A stretch of 60,651 nucleotides of DNA from Tepidimicrobium xylanilyticum (GCF_900106765.1 NZ_FNNG01000006.1:105140-165790); one strand, 5' to 3'; shown: positions 1 through 8,406, counted from the stretch's first letter. A program made the numbers and translations. Notes: generated from the sequence alone by a model not told the origin.

Positions 1-12
1 ATAGGAACAAAG

Positions 13-1140
13 TTAAGCTGGTATTGTACTTTTTGCCCGGGAAGGAATTTCATGACTTGGATAGTCAAGCGGATTGCTTACGCATGGACATGGATTCATA
101 CTAGCTACCAACATAAATTTAGATGGGTATGTAATTGTAGCATTAACTCTTGATATGGTTACCACTTCATCTTCTATTGGTTGCCTCAAAACTTCCAATA
201 CATCTCGCTTGAACTCCAATATCTCATCCAAAAAAAGAACTCCGTGATGAGCCAAAGAAACTTCACCAGGCCTAGGAATCCTACCTCCTCCTATTAGAGA
301 TATTGCAGAAGCAGTATGGTGGGGAGCTCTAAAGGGTCTGTTTTTTATTAAAGTCTTTGATGTTAATAGTCCAGATATACTATAAATTTTTGTAACTTCT
401 ATTGCCTCTTCAAAGGATAAGCTTGGAAGTATTGTTGGTAATCTTTGAGCGGCCATGGTCTTTCCTGCCCCAGGTGGCCCTATTATCAGTATATTATGGC
501 TTCCAGCAGCTGCTACTTCCAAGGCTCTCCTTAGTGTTTCTTGCCCCATTATATCGCTAAAATCTATATCATACTGTATTTCATCTTCTTGAGAAAAAGA
601 AATAGGACTTTTATATGGAACTATTTCCTCCTCACCGTTTAAATAATTGATTACTTGTTTTAAGCTTTTTACTGGAATTACTTCTATATCCTCTATAACT
701 GCGGCCTCATCTCTATTCTCATACGGCACAACACATCTTTTTATACCAAAATTTCTTAAAGATATAACTATTGGTAACACACCTTCAACAGGATTTAATC
801 GCCCATCCAAGGATAGTTCTCCGATAAAAGCAATATTTCTATAGTTAAAATCAGCTACTATTCCCATAGCTTGAAGTATGCCTAATGCAATAGCCAAATC
901 CAATTGTGAACCTTCCTTACGTATATTTGCAGGAGCTAGGTTTACAGTAATTCTAGATAGAGGAAAATCATATCCGCTATTTTTGATAGCAGTTCTTACT
1001 CTTTCTTTTGACTCTTTAATAGATGCATCGGGAAGCCCTACAATATTAAAAACGGGCATGCCACGAGATAAATCTGTTTCCACTTCTATTAAATGTCCAT
1101 TTAATCCCTGTAATATGCAGGTGTTTATTTTAGAATACAT
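13..1140 (-). CDS. yifB: YifB/ComM-family AAA+ ATPase (Mg-chelatase-like), 3' part disrupted at window edge
   Basis: The family consists of AAA+ ATPases related to magnesium chelatase subunit I; ComM acts as a branch-migration helicase in transformation of Gram-negative bacteria, while the role in Bacillota is less clear. An N-terminal Lon-protease-like fold covers about residues 1-170. Walker A GPPGAGKT is at 221-228, Walker B VLFLDE at 301-306, and the family motif MNPCPC at 348-353. Family members run to about 500 residues, but this frame stops at 375. After NPCPC the usual Gly is Val, and the text no longer resembles the expected Cys-rich turn and SGPLLDRID region. Dropping one base of the T5 run at 30-34 restores a more family-like reading for a few codons. 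The start ATG follows GGGGGTAAC. The rest of the gene lies outside the window, so this is either a pseudogene or poor sequence at a contig edge. Confidence 0.85.
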   Translation of the reverse strand: MYSKINTCILQGLNGHLIEVETDLSRGMPVFNIVGLPDASIKESKERVRTAIKNSGYDFPLSRITVNLAPANIRKEGSQLDLAIALGILQAMGIVADFNYRNIAFIGELSLDGRLNPVEGVLPIVISLRNFGIKRCVVPYENRDEAAVIEDIEVIPVKSLKQVINYLNGEEEIVPYKSPISFSQEDEIQYDIDFSDIMGQETLRRALEVAAAGSHNILIIGPPGAGKTMAAQRLPTILPSLSFEEAIEVTKIYSISGLLTSKTLIKNRPFRAPHHTASAISLIGGGRIPRPGEVSLAHHGVLFLDEILEFKRDVLEVLRQPIEDEVVTISRVNATITYPSKFMLVASMNPCPCVSNPLDYPSHEIPSRAKSTIPA

Positions 1141-1209
1141 TGTTACCCCCTTATTCTCTTGCTATTCCCTGGGCAATAGCTATAATTAACCGTTTTCCAA
1201 CAATTAAAT

Positions 1210-1560
1210 CTAAAAAGCATTTTTTATATGGTTAATTTTCTTATCCCCCTTCAAAAAAACTTCTATTATGTCATATCTTATTTGATAGTCTAAAATATTC
1301 TTATGCTTAATATATATTAAAGAAGCACTATAAATTCTCCTTTGTTTTTGCCTATTTACTGCCTCATAAGGATACCCATAATTTAAACTGGTTCTAGCTT
1401 TTACCTCTATAAAAGCCAATATATTGGACTTTACAGCAACTATATCTATTTCCCCAACCCTAGTTCTATAATTTCTATCCATTATTTTATATCCCTTTGA
1501 CATTAGATAATTAACCGCCTCAGTCTCGCCTATTATACCCTTATCAATATTGCTGCCCAT
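1210..1560 (-). CDS. yraN: YraN-family (UPF0102) putative endonuclease
   Basis: A 116-residue protein of the YraN/UPF0102 family, which has a restriction-endonuclease-like fold. Its cellular job is not settled. The signature is visible: an N-terminal GxxGE followed by AVNYLMSKGYKIMDRNYRT, then GEIDIVAV and LAFIEVKART, giving the E...D...ExK arrangement of a PD-(D/E)XK nuclease (about residues 11, 39 and 52-54). The length is normal for the family. A GGTGA ribosome-binding site lies about 8 bases before the ATG. It sits 3 bases downstream of the flhB-tail gene and before yifB; the yraN-yifB pairing is common in Bacillota and Clostridia. It is probably co-transcribed with the rnhB cluster. Confidence 0.9.
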   Translation of the reverse strand: MGSNIDKGIIGETEAVNYLMSKGYKIMDRNYRTRVGEIDIVAVKSNILAFIEVKARTSLNYGYPYEAVNRQKQRRIYSASLIYIKHKNILDYQIRYDIIEVFLKGDKKINHIKNAF

Positions 1561-1563
1561 ATT

Positions 1564-1848
1564 TCATTCACCTTTTTCCTTATCCAATCTATAAACAAAT
1601 AATATAATCTCTGCAACAGCTTCATATAGTTCAGGTGGAATTTCTTCATGTAATTCTAGACTTATTAGCTCATCAATTAATTCTTCATCCTTATAAATCT
1701 CTATGTTTTCCTTTTTCCCAACTTCCACAATTTTTTCAGCAATTTCTCCCTTGCCTTTTGCTACTACTTTTGGCGCATTAAAGTCTTCTTTATAGGATAA
1801 AGCCACAGCTTTTTTAATCTCTTTATTTCTCTTTTCTCTTTTATTCAT
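1564..1848 (-). CDS. FlhB C-terminal-domain homologue (YlqH-like)
   Basis: A 94-residue protein matching only the cytoplasmic tail of FlhB/YscU type III export switch proteins. The conserved tail features are AVALSYKEDFNAPKVVAKG near the N-terminus, AEKIVEVGKKENIEIYKDEEL in the middle, and IPPELYEAVAEIILFVYRLD at the end. The NPTH autocleavage motif and the membrane domain of FlhB are absent. The equivalent Bacillus gene is ylqH, also beside rnhB and ylqG, so this is a conserved stand-alone paralogue rather than a fragment of a broken flhB. Its function is unknown; interaction with export substrates would be a guess. It lies 2 bases after the FliK-like gene, suggesting a translationally coupled pair. 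Confidence 0.85.
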   Translation of the reverse strand: MNKREKRNKEIKKAVALSYKEDFNAPKVVAKGKGEIAEKIVEVGKKENIEIYKDEELIDELISLELHEEIPPELYEAVAEIILFVYRLDKEKGE

Positions 1849-1850
1849 AT

Positions 1851-3230
1851 TTACACCCTAATATCCAAATTAAATATATTGGTAATATTAAGTTTTAGAG
1901 TATCCAAAATACTTGTAAAATCACGATTTATATATTCAACAGTCCTTATTTCATATCCTGTAGTTTCAACTAAATTTCTTAATAAGTTCTCTCTAGATTC
2001 AAATAAATAAATATCTTCTTTATTTATACCACTAAATTTAACATCTATATAATTATCCCATACCAAACAAGCTATTCTAATGGTTCCCAACCTTTTAGTA
2101 TTTAAATTGATAAATATATTTAGCTTATTTTTATATCCTTTTTCCTGTTTTCTATTCTTTAGAAAAGTTATAATTGTATCCTTATAATCTTTATCCATAT
2201 TTAAGGGCAGATGTATAAAAATTAACTCTTTATTCATATCCTTTAAGAAACTACATTTGTCAATCAATTCTTCAATAATTTCCTTTGTTTTTTCATTGTC
2301 TGCCTTTATATCTTTTAATAAGCTTATGGTTTTGCTCAAAATATTAGCATACTTTATGTTTTCTTGTTCAATAGTTTTCGTAACACCATCATTATCAATG
2401 ATAAACCTTTTTATAGGATTTGTAAACTTAAAAACATTAAACTCTTTTAACATTTCAAAATCTTTTGAAAAAGAAGAAGGGTCTAGTTCTAATTCTAAAA
2501 AATATTTAACATTCTTTAAGCTAGGTTTAATATTATATTTCATAAAAAAAATAACTGTTTTCTGTAATAAATCATCGTTTAACTTTGGAAAATCCTTAAC
2601 AAATTCATTAATTACACCAGTAAAATCTTTGGCATAACTAATATTAGATTCTTTATTATCCTCAACTTCATTACCCTCAATAACAAGTATGTTCCTTATA
2701 TCCTCTTTTAGAATATCAGAAACATCTATTTCTAAATTACCTGTACTAGCTAATATTGGCACTGTATTTTCTTTTAGATTTATCAATTGTTCTAATTTAT
2801 CTGTAAGCCAAACCCCTCTCACTACGTTATCCTTGTCAATTGGGATATTAAATTCCATTAAATTTTTCAAAAACTTTGCGGAACTGGTAGTTGGTTTTAT
2901 ATTATATTCTTCTAAAATACCAACTAATTTTTCATCATTGACAGTGGCTAATTGAAAATCTTTTTCTTTAGTCACATTAGGCAATATGGGTTTTAACTGA
3001 ATACAATCCTTTTGAATATCTTTTACTATAAAATTTAATATTTTGCCTTCTTGTGCACTTAAATGACTTTCCGATTTAGCCTTTATTATACCTACATCTT
3101 TAATATGGATTAAAACCAAATCGTCTTCAACTTCAATAATTTCACCTTCAATCAAATTACCCTTTGCAAAAAACCCTTCTTTTAAATGATAAAATATGCC
3201 GTCTATATTTATAAAATTAGGTATCCTCAT
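1851..3230 (-). CDS. FliK-like hook-length-control domain protein (YlqG position)
   Basis: A 459-residue protein without a signal peptide or clear membrane segment. The last ~120 residues resemble the flagellar hook-length control (FliK C-terminal, Flg_hook) domain: a beta-rich stretch with LNTKRLGTIRIACLVWDNYI, then an amphipathic region with LLRNLVETTGYEIRTVEY. The N-terminal ~90 residues look like a small beta domain (GEIIEVEDDLVLIHIKDVG), and the middle is helical and Lys/Glu-rich. It is paired with the FlhB-tail gene, and FliK-FlhB is the classical substrate-switch partnership, so the pair may be a non-flagellar relic or a regulator. The GGAGATGG ribosome-binding site fits the ATG. The FliK assignment is inferred from pattern, not from strong identity. 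Confidence 0.6.
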   Translation of the reverse strand: MRIPNFINIDGIFYHLKEGFFAKGNLIEGEIIEVEDDLVLIHIKDVGIIKAKSESHLSAQEGKILNFIVKDIQKDCIQLKPILPNVTKEKDFQLATVNDEKLVGILEEYNIKPTTSSAKFLKNLMEFNIPIDKDNVVRGVWLTDKLEQLINLKENTVPILASTGNLEIDVSDILKEDIRNILVIEGNEVEDNKESNISYAKDFTGVINEFVKDFPKLNDDLLQKTVIFFMKYNIKPSLKNVKYFLELELDPSSFSKDFEMLKEFNVFKFTNPIKRFIIDNDGVTKTIEQENIKYANILSKTISLLKDIKADNEKTKEIIEELIDKCSFLKDMNKELIFIHLPLNMDKDYKDTIITFLKNRKQEKGYKNKLNIFINLNTKRLGTIRIACLVWDNYIDVKFSGINKEDIYLFESRENLLRNLVETTGYEIRTVEYINRDFTSILDTLKLNITNIFNLDIRV

Positions 3231-3248
3231 AATACCATCTCCATCCCA

Positions 3249-3854
3249 TCATAAAATTCTCTTTAAAAAGGTCATCCTATGTATTGGGGAGGGACCAATT
3301 TTTTTAATAGCTTCTATATGTTCCTTGGTCCCATATCCCTTATTCTTTTCTATCTTATATCCCTTATAGCTATTACCCCATTCTTCACATAATTTATCCC
3401 TGAATACCTTTGCAACAATAGATGCACAGGCAATACCGTAGCTCTTTTCATCCCCTTTTATTAAGCTGGATTGGGGTATATTGATTGGAATAGTCTCTGC
3501 ATCTACCAATATATAATCTGGTATTATTTTATTGCCTGATTTGTCCCTTAAATTTAAAATTGCATCTCTCATTGCTAATCTAGTACTTTCCTTAATATTG
3601 ATTTCATCAATTATATGAGGTTTAACCTGTCCTATGCCTATTGCAAGGGCTGTATCAATAATCTTATCATACAATTGTTCTCGCTTTTTAACAGTTAATT
3701 TTTTTGAATCATTTACCCCTTGAATAAAAATCTCCTTAGGCATAATAATTGCACAAGCTACTACATCGCCAGCTAAACAGCCCCTACCAACTTCATCTAC
3801 ACATGCAATGAATTTATAACCTTTTTCTCGTAATTCCCTTTCTATTTTATCCAT
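3249..3854 (-). CDS. rnhB: Ribonuclease HII
   Basis: A 201-residue RNase HII, which cleaves the RNA strand of RNA-DNA hybrids and removes single ribonucleotides misinserted in DNA. The catalytic DE of DEVGRG is at residues 20-21. A third acidic residue lies in the DYILVDAE stretch, and the GDEKSYGIACASIVAKVFRD block carries the conserved Ser/Ala substrate-contacting region. The C-terminus holds the KNKGYGTKEH and SPIHRMTF motifs typical of the family. The ATG at 3854 is chosen because GGAGG precedes it by 7 bases; an in-frame TTG 15 bases upstream lacks a ribosome-binding site. It follows rbgA, as in B. subtilis, 15 bases after that gene's stop codon. Confidence 0.97.
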   Translation of the reverse strand: MDKIERELREKGYKFIACVDEVGRGCLAGDVVACAIIMPKEIFIQGVNDSKKLTVKKREQLYDKIIDTALAIGIGQVKPHIIDEINIKESTRLAMRDAILNLRDKSGNKIIPDYILVDAETIPINIPQSSLIKGDEKSYGIACASIVAKVFRDKLCEEWGNSYKGYKIEKNKGYGTKEHIEAIKKIGPSPIHRMTFLKRIL

Positions 3855-3869
3855 TCGTAAATCCTCCAA

Positions 3870-4718
3870 TTAAAAATTAGGAAATTCTAAAGTAATCTTA
3901 CCAATTATCCCTTTTCTAAATTCATCTAATACTATGTTACTAGCCTTTTCAGTATCAATTTCTCCTCCTCTGATTACACAACCTCTTTTCTTGCCTATTT
4001 CCAAAAGTATTTCATAGGCTGATTTATTGCTGACAACAATATTATACCTTTCCTCTAAACAGGCTTTAGAAATAAAACTAAGCCTTTCTATCAACTTAAT
4101 AACTAGAGTTTCTATATCTAATAACTCATCTTTAATAGCTCCTGTAAATGCTAAATTCAGGCCCACTTCTTTATCCTCAAATTTAGGCCATAAAATCCCA
4201 GGGGTATCTAATAGCTCTAAATCCTTCCTAATTCTTATCCATTGATCTTTTTTGGTCACACCTGGCTTGTTGCTAACCTTTGCACCCTTCTTTCTAGATA
4301 AACTATTTATCAATGTTGATTTGCCTACATTGGGTATTCCTACAATCATAGCCCTTATTGGTCGGTTTTTAATGCCTTTTTTAGCTAGTTGTAATCTCTT
4401 TTCCTCTGTTAAAACATAGGATAAATTAACGACCTCATTTAAGCCTCTGTTGCTAATACAATCCACTAAAACAGAAGTAATTCCTTTAAAATTAAAATAT
4501 TTTTGCCATCTTTCGCTAATATCATCGTCTGCCAAATCCGATTTATTCATAATTATCAAGCGAGGCTTATTTTTTAAAATTATATCTATTTCTGGATTCT
4601 GACTACTACAAGGTATTCTTGCATCAATTAGCTCATAGACTATGTCGACTAAAGATAGATTTTTTTTAATCGATTCTTTAGTCTTTTTCATATGACCAGG
4701 ATACCAATTAATATTCAT
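3870..4718 (-). CDS. rbgA: Ribosome biogenesis GTPase RbgA (YlqF)
   Basis: A 282-residue circularly permuted GTPase needed for a late step of 50S subunit assembly, where it monitors uL6/uL16 incorporation. The motif order shows the permutation: NKSD (G4) near residue 58 comes before GIPNVGKST (G1) near 127 and DTPGILWP (G3) near 172. The N-terminus NINWYPGHMKKT is the family signature, and the helical C-terminal domain is complete. It is preceded by the rplS terminator, so it either has its own promoter in the short gap or depends on readthrough. It is followed by rnhB. Length and position match the B. subtilis ylqF-rnhB order. Confidence 0.97.
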   Translation of the reverse strand: MNINWYPGHMKKTKESIKKNLSLVDIVYELIDARIPCSSQNPEIDIILKNKPRLIIMNKSDLADDDISERWQKYFNFKGITSVLVDCISNRGLNEVVNLSYVLTEEKRLQLAKKGIKNRPIRAMIVGIPNVGKSTLINSLSRKKGAKVSNKPGVTKKDQWIRIRKDLELLDTPGILWPKFEDKEVGLNLAFTGAIKDELLDIETLVIKLIERLSFISKACLEERYNIVVSNKSAYEILLEIGKKRGCVIRGGEIDTEKASNIVLDEFRKGIIGKITLEFPNF

Positions 4719-4733
4719 AGATTCACCTACTTT

Positions 4734-4765
4734 TAAAATAAAATTGGGACTTAATCAGTCCCAAT
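4734..4765 (-). terminator. Rho-independent terminator after rplS
   Basis: A perfect 9-bp stem (ATTGGGACT / AGTCCCAAT) with a 5-base loop lies at 4743-4765. On the minus strand it is followed by TTTTATTTT at about 4734-4742. It begins 4 bases after the rplS stop codon. Confidence 0.8.
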
Positions 4766-4768
4766 ACA

Positions 4769-5116
4769 TTAATAGTACTTCTTTTCTTTAACTTTAGCAG
4801 CTTTACCTTGTCTTTCTCTTAAGTAGTAAAGTTTAGATCTTCTTACTCTACCTCTTCTTACAACAACAATCTTATCAATCCTTGGAGAATGTAGAGGGAA
4901 TGTTCTTTCAACTCCAACGCCATAAGACAGTCTCCTTACAGTAAATGTTTCTCTAATTCCTCCACCTTGTCTTTTAATAACAGTACCTTCAAATACTTGA
5001 ATCCTTTCACGAGTACCTTCTTTAACTTTATAATGAACTTGAACAGTATCACCTACATTAAACTCTGGTAGGTCATCCCTTTTTTGCTCATCTTCTATTA
5101 ATCTTATTATATCCAC
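4769..5116 (-). CDS. rplS: 50S ribosomal protein L19
   Basis: A 115-residue bL19, located at the 30S-50S interface. Characteristic blocks are [55 protein letters not shown] and [15 protein letters not shown]. The start is taken as GTG at 5116, which has GGGAGG 8 bases upstream and gives the family's usual length. An ATG at 5185 is in frame, but it would add 23 unrelated residues and would put the leader hairpin inside the coding region. It lies downstream of trmD but has its own near-consensus promoter, which overlaps the trmD stop region, and it ends in a terminator. Confidence 0.97.
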   Translation of the reverse strand: MDIIRLIEDEQKRDDLPEFNVGDTVQVHYKVKEGTRERIQVFEGTVIKRQGGGIRETFTVRRLSYGVGVERTFPLHSPRIDKIVVVRRGRVRRSKLYYLRERQGKAAKVKEKKYY

Positions 5117-5148
5117 CGTTGAAACCTCCCTTCTCCCCAGATGTTCAT

Positions 5149-5163
5149 GCCATCTCAAATGGC
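5149..5163 (-). promoter_or_regulatory. Leader hairpin of rplS (candidate L19 leader)
   Basis: The stretch between the rplS promoter and its ribosome-binding site contains a perfect 5-bp stem, GCCAT / ATGGC, with a 5-base loop. An alternative partner GATGG lies just upstream. Bacillota commonly have a structured, autoregulatory L19 leader at this place. I could not check the match against the Rfam model, so the identity is inferred from position. Confidence 0.4.
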
Positions 5164-5194
5164 AGAGGACCATCCTTAATTCCATACGTTCTGT

Positions 5195-5223
5195 ATTATA
5201 GCATACGTAAATATAAAATACAA
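5195..5223 (-). promoter_or_regulatory. Sigma-A-type promoter of rplS
   Basis: A -35 TTGTAT (5218-5223) and a -10 TATAAT (5195-5200) are separated by exactly 17 bases. The -35 box overlaps the 3' end of trmD. It gives rplS transcription independent of the upstream operon, with a leader of about 70 bases. Confidence 0.65.
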
Positions 5224-5224
5224 C

Positions 5225-5956
5225 TTATTTTCTATCAAATTCTTCTTTTATTTTTTTTAGTATTTTCATTTCTTCATCTGTCAATTGGATATTCTCCAAA
5301 AGATCTGGCCTTTTTAAATAGGTGTTTTTTAAGGACTGATATTTTCTCCACTCTTGAATTTTCTGATGGTTACCAGAAAGCAATACCTCTGGTACAGATA
5401 ATCCATTAAAGACCCTTGGACGAGTATATTGTGGATATTCTAATAATCCATTAAAATGGGATTCCTCTTTATAGGATTCTTTACCCAAAGCACCAGGCAA
5501 TAGCCTAATAATGGACTCTATCAATACCATAGCGGGTATTTCTCCCCCCGTTAAAACATAGTCCCCAATGGAAATCTCTAAATCCACATAATTTTCTATT
5601 ATTCTGTTATCTATCCCCTCATAATGACCACATAGAAGTATTAAATGTTCCTCTTTAGATAAACGGTTGACTAATTGTTGATTGAGCACCTTCCCTTGAG
5701 GAGAAAGATATATGACTTTTGAATTATCACTTTTTACCTCTTTTATAGCTGAATAAATGGGTTCTGGTTTCATTATCATACCAGGTCCGCCACCATAGGG
5801 ATAATCATCAACCCGCTTATGTTTATCCTCCGAAAAATCCCTTATGTTTATTTTCCTAATGGTTACAAGACCCTTATCGATAATTCTACCTATAATGCTC
5901 CATTCTTCAAAATGGGTAAAAATTTCTGGAAACAGAGTTAAAACATCTATTCTCAT
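5225..5956 (-). CDS. trmD: tRNA (guanine-37-N1)-methyltransferase
   Basis: A 243-residue SPOUT (trefoil-knot) methyltransferase that makes m1G37 in tRNAs with G36-G37, including tRNA-Pro, preventing +1 frameshifting; it uses S-adenosylmethionine. The N-terminus has IDVLTLFPEIF, followed by DDYPYGGGPGMIMKPEPI, which carries the conserved motif. The knot region is LCGHYEGIDNRI and SIGDYVLTGGEIPAMV. The C-terminal helical domain ends in KRPDLL. The length is typical. Its ATG overlaps the stop codon of rimM (ATGA), indicating translational coupling. A substrate tRNA, tRNA-Pro with anticodon GGG followed by G37, is encoded at 53591-53667. Confidence 0.98.
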   Translation of the reverse strand: MRIDVLTLFPEIFTHFEEWSIIGRIIDKGLVTIRKINIRDFSEDKHKRVDDYPYGGGPGMIMKPEPIYSAIKEVKSDNSKVIYLSPQGKVLNQQLVNRLSKEEHLILLCGHYEGIDNRIIENYVDLEISIGDYVLTGGEIPAMVLIESIIRLLPGALGKESYKEESHFNGLLEYPQYTRPRVFNGLSVPEVLLSGNHQKIQEWRKYQSLKNTYLKRPDLLENIQLTDEEMKILKKIKEEFDRK

Positions 5957-6456
5957 TCTATCATTCCTTCGATAGGATCGATTACTATCTTCTTGTTTTT
6001 AATATCTATATCCACTACGAATTCCTTTACTGCAGGTATTAGATATTCTTTACCATTTTCAACGTCTTTAACAACGTATACGTCATTGCTAGCCATTTGC
6101 AATACATCAGTTACTGTTCCAACTTTATGACCTTTAATAGTATATACGGTACAATCAATTATATCAAATACAAAGAAATGGTCATCAGGTAATTCAACCC
6201 TATCTTTTTCATCTATATAAATATAATCTTTTTTAAATTTCAGAACATCATTAATATTGTTAAATTCTTTAAATTTTAAAATAGTTAAACCTTTACTGTA
6301 TTTAACCCGTTCTATTTCAGCTTCAATCTTATTATTCCCTATATAAACTTTCTTTAAATCATTAAATCTATTAATGTCATAAGTTAAAGGATAAACTTTT
6401 AATTCTCCCTTTATTCCATGGGTATTCATTATCCAGCCAATTTTAATATAATCCAT
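5953..6456 (-). CDS. rimM: Ribosome maturation factor RimM
   Basis: A 167-residue 16S processing factor that binds uS19 during 30S head assembly. The N-terminal RimM barrel begins IKIGWIMNTHGIKGELKVYPLT, and the C-terminal PRC barrel contains DHFFVFDIIDCTVY, GTVTDVLQMASNDVYVV and LIPAVKEFVVDIDI. I chose the ATG at 6456 because GGTGA lies directly upstream; an in-frame ATG at 6471 has no ribosome-binding site. It is flanked by khpA and trmD, the standard Bacillota order apart from the absence of ylqD. Confidence 0.96.
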   Translation of the reverse strand: MDYIKIGWIMNTHGIKGELKVYPLTYDINRFNDLKKVYIGNNKIEAEIERVKYSKGLTILKFKEFNNINDVLKFKKDYIYIDEKDRVELPDDHFFVFDIIDCTVYTIKGHKVGTVTDVLQMASNDVYVVKDVENGKEYLIPAVKEFVVDIDIKNKKIVIDPIEGMIE

Positions 6457-6484
6457 ATTTTCACCAACCATGCTATATTAGAAA

Positions 6485-6502
6485 GGGCACCCTAAGGTAC
6501 CC
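6485..6502 (-). terminator. Possible weak attenuator hairpin between khpA and rimM
   Basis: A 7-bp stem (GGGCACC / GGTACCC, one G-U wobble in RNA) with a 4-base loop is followed on the minus strand by TTTCTAAT. It lies in the 54-base gap between khpA and rimM and could lower rimM-trmD expression relative to rpsP-khpA. The T-tract is poor. Confidence 0.35.
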
Positions 6503-6510
6503 CAAACTGA

Positions 6511-6741
6511 TTATTGAATAATTTCTACTACTACTCTTTTATTATCCTTTATAGCTGCTGCTTTAACCACAGTTCTAATAGCTTTTGCAATCCTACCTTG
6601 TTTACCTATAATTTTACCCATGTCTTCCTCAGCAACTTTTAACTCGATTATTACTGACTGAGTTCCCTCAATCTCATTAACCTCTACTTGATCGGGATTA
6701 TCTACAAGAGCCTTAGCTATTATTTCTACTAACTCTCCCAT
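6511..6741 (-). CDS. khpA: KH-domain RNA-binding protein KhpA (YlqC)
   Basis: A 76-residue single type-II KH-domain protein. KhpA binds RNA, usually as a heterodimer with KhpB (Jag), and affects cell elongation and sRNA/mRNA stability in several Gram-positive bacteria. The nucleic-acid-binding GKQGR loop (GKIIGKQGRIAKAIRTVVKAAA) lies in the middle, preceded by SVIIELKVAEEDMGKIIG. It lies between rpsP and rimM, the conserved position in Bacillota. An AGGAGGTG ribosome-binding site is present. khpB is not in this window. Confidence 0.95.
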   Translation of the reverse strand: MGELVEIIAKALVDNPDQVEVNEIEGTQSVIIELKVAEEDMGKIIGKQGRIAKAIRTVVKAAAIKDNKRVVVEIIQ

Positions 6742-6759
6742 TTTTGCACCTCCTACAAA

Positions 6760-7032
6760 TTATTCTTCTGAATCAGCTTCTTTACTCTTCTCGTATATAC
6801 CATTTTCTCTAAACAATTTATCAACAACATCGGTAGGTTTGGCACCATTTTTCAACCACATAATAGCCTTCTCATCATCTATTTTAACAGTTTTAGGTTC
6901 TGTTAAAGGATTATAATAGCCTATTTCCTCTATAAAGCGACCATCCCTTGGTGAACGGGAATCAGCTACAATTATTCTATAAAAAGGGTTTTTCTTAGCC
7001 CCCATTCTCCTAAGTCTAATCTTTACTGCCAT
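6760..7032 (-). CDS. rpsP: 30S ribosomal protein S16
   Basis: A 90-residue bS16, required for folding of the 16S 5' domain. The N-terminus [41 protein letters not shown] is diagnostic, followed by the [16 protein letters not shown] stretch. The acidic tail (SKEADSEE) is ordinary. AGGAGGTGG lies 5 bases before the ATG. It is transcribed with ffh and ylxM upstream, the standard SRP/S16 operon. Confidence 0.98.
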   Translation of the reverse strand: MAVKIRLRRMGAKKNPFYRIIVADSRSPRDGRFIEEIGYYNPLTEPKTVKIDDEKAIMWLKNGAKPTDVVDKLFRENGIYEKSKEADSEE

Positions 7033-7065
7033 TTTTCCACCTCCTTTTATCTTTGCTATTTATAT

Positions 7066-8406
7066 CTAGAAAAAGGGGAATCCAAATTTCCCTTTTTTCT
7101 TTATGGCTTTTTCCATATTGGTGAATCTTTTCATCATCTTCTTAGTATCTTTAAACTGCTTTAACAATCTATTTATATCCTGTACGGTAGTTCCACTGCC
7201 CATTGCAATCCTCTTTTTTCTTCTACTATCTATTATTGAAGGATCATTTCTCTCCTCAGGTGTCATAGATTGAATAATAGCTTTAATTTTAATTATATCC
7301 TTCTCATTAACATCTATATTTTTAAGAGCTTTGGAATTAATACCGGGTAACATTCCTAATATTTCATCTATTGGTCCTAAGTTCTTCATCTGGTCTATTT
7401 GATCTAAGAAATCATCTAATGTAAACTGTTGGGATCTTAATTTCTTTTCTAATTCCAAAGCTTTCTTCTCATCAATAGAAGCTTGTGCTTTCTCAATTAA
7501 ACTTAGCACATCTCCCATACCCAATATTCTGGAAGCCATCCTATCGGGATGAAAAGGCTCTAACTGATCTAGTTTTTCACCCATACCTACAAACTTAATG
7601 GGTTTTTTCGTAACTGATCTAATAGAAAGAGCAGCCCCTCCCCTTGCATCACCGTCTAACTTGGTCAAAATTACCCCAGTTATCTCTAATCTATCATTAA
7701 ATGTCTCAGCTACATTTACAGCATCTTGCCCTGTCATTGCATCTACTACTAATAATACCTCATGGGGATTAACTGCACTATAAATGTTTTCTAATTCCTC
7801 CATTAAATCATCATCAATATGGAGTCTACCAGCAGTATCTATTATTATAATATCATTATTATTCTTTTTACCGTACTCAATAGCTGCCTTTGCTATATCT
7901 ACTGGGTTATTTCTATCTCCCATAGTAAATACAGGGACACCAACCCTTTCTCCCACTACTTCCAATTGTTTAATAGCTGCTGGTCTATAAATATCGCAGG
8001 CAACTAATAGGGGCCTTTTATTCTGTTTTAAAAGATTGTTAGCTAACTTTCCTGCTGTTGTAGTCTTACCAGCCCCCTGTAAACCACACATTAATATAAT
8101 GGTTGGAGGAGTAGAAGCAATATTTAATTTTGACTCTCTTTCCCCCATTAAAATGGTCAGCTCTTCATTAACTATTTTGATTACCTGTTGCCCAGGAGTT
8201 AAGCTTTCCATTACCTCGGAACCTATTGCCCTTTCTTTCACCCTTTTTACAAAATCTTTTACTACTCTAAAATTAACATCAGCTTCTAAAAGAGCCAATC
8301 TTACTTCTCTTAGCGCAGTATCAACATCTTTTTCCGTTAGTTTTCCTTTACTTCTCAGCTTCCCCAGTGCATTTTGTAATTTTTCGGATAAGCTTTCAAA
8401 TACCAT
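7066..8406 (-). CDS. ffh: Signal recognition particle protein Ffh (SRP54)
   Basis: A 446-residue SRP GTPase that binds signal peptides and 4.5S/6S RNA and docks with FtsY. The N domain covers residues 1 to ~90. The G domain has GLQGAGKTTTAGKLA (G1, about residues 107-121), DIYRPAA, DTAGRLH (G3) and TKLDGDARGG (G4/closing loop). The C-terminal M domain contains the RNA-binding SGTTVQDINRLLKQF stretch and a run rich in Met and Lys. Its ATG overlaps the ylxM stop codon (TAATG), so the two are coupled. No SRP RNA gene was recognised in the window. Confidence 0.98.
   Translation of the reverse strand: MVFESLSEKLQNALGKLRSKGKLTEKDVDTALREVRLALLEADVNFRVVKDFVKRVKERAIGSEVMESLTPGQQVIKIVNEELTILMGERESKLNIASTPPTIILMCGLQGAGKTTTAGKLANNLLKQNKRPLLVACDIYRPAAIKQLEVVGERVGVPVFTMGDRNNPVDIAKAAIEYGKKNNNDIIIIDTAGRLHIDDDLMEELENIYSAVNPHEVLLVVDAMTGQDAVNVAETFNDRLEITGVILTKLDGDARGGAALSIRSVTKKPIKFVGMGEKLDQLEPFHPDRMASRILGMGDVLSLIEKAQASIDEKKALELEKKLRSQQFTLDDFLDQIDQMKNLGPIDEILGMLPGINSKALKNIDVNEKDIIKIKAIIQSMTPEERNDPSIIDSRRKKRIAMGSGTTVQDINRLLKQFKDTKKMMKRFTNMEKAIKKKGKFGFPFF

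Noticed and set aside
13-1140. yifB as a normal gene with a natural short C-terminus
   Set aside because: The family always continues through the SGPLLDRID arginine-finger region. The stop falls in the middle of a conserved block, so the frame is broken.
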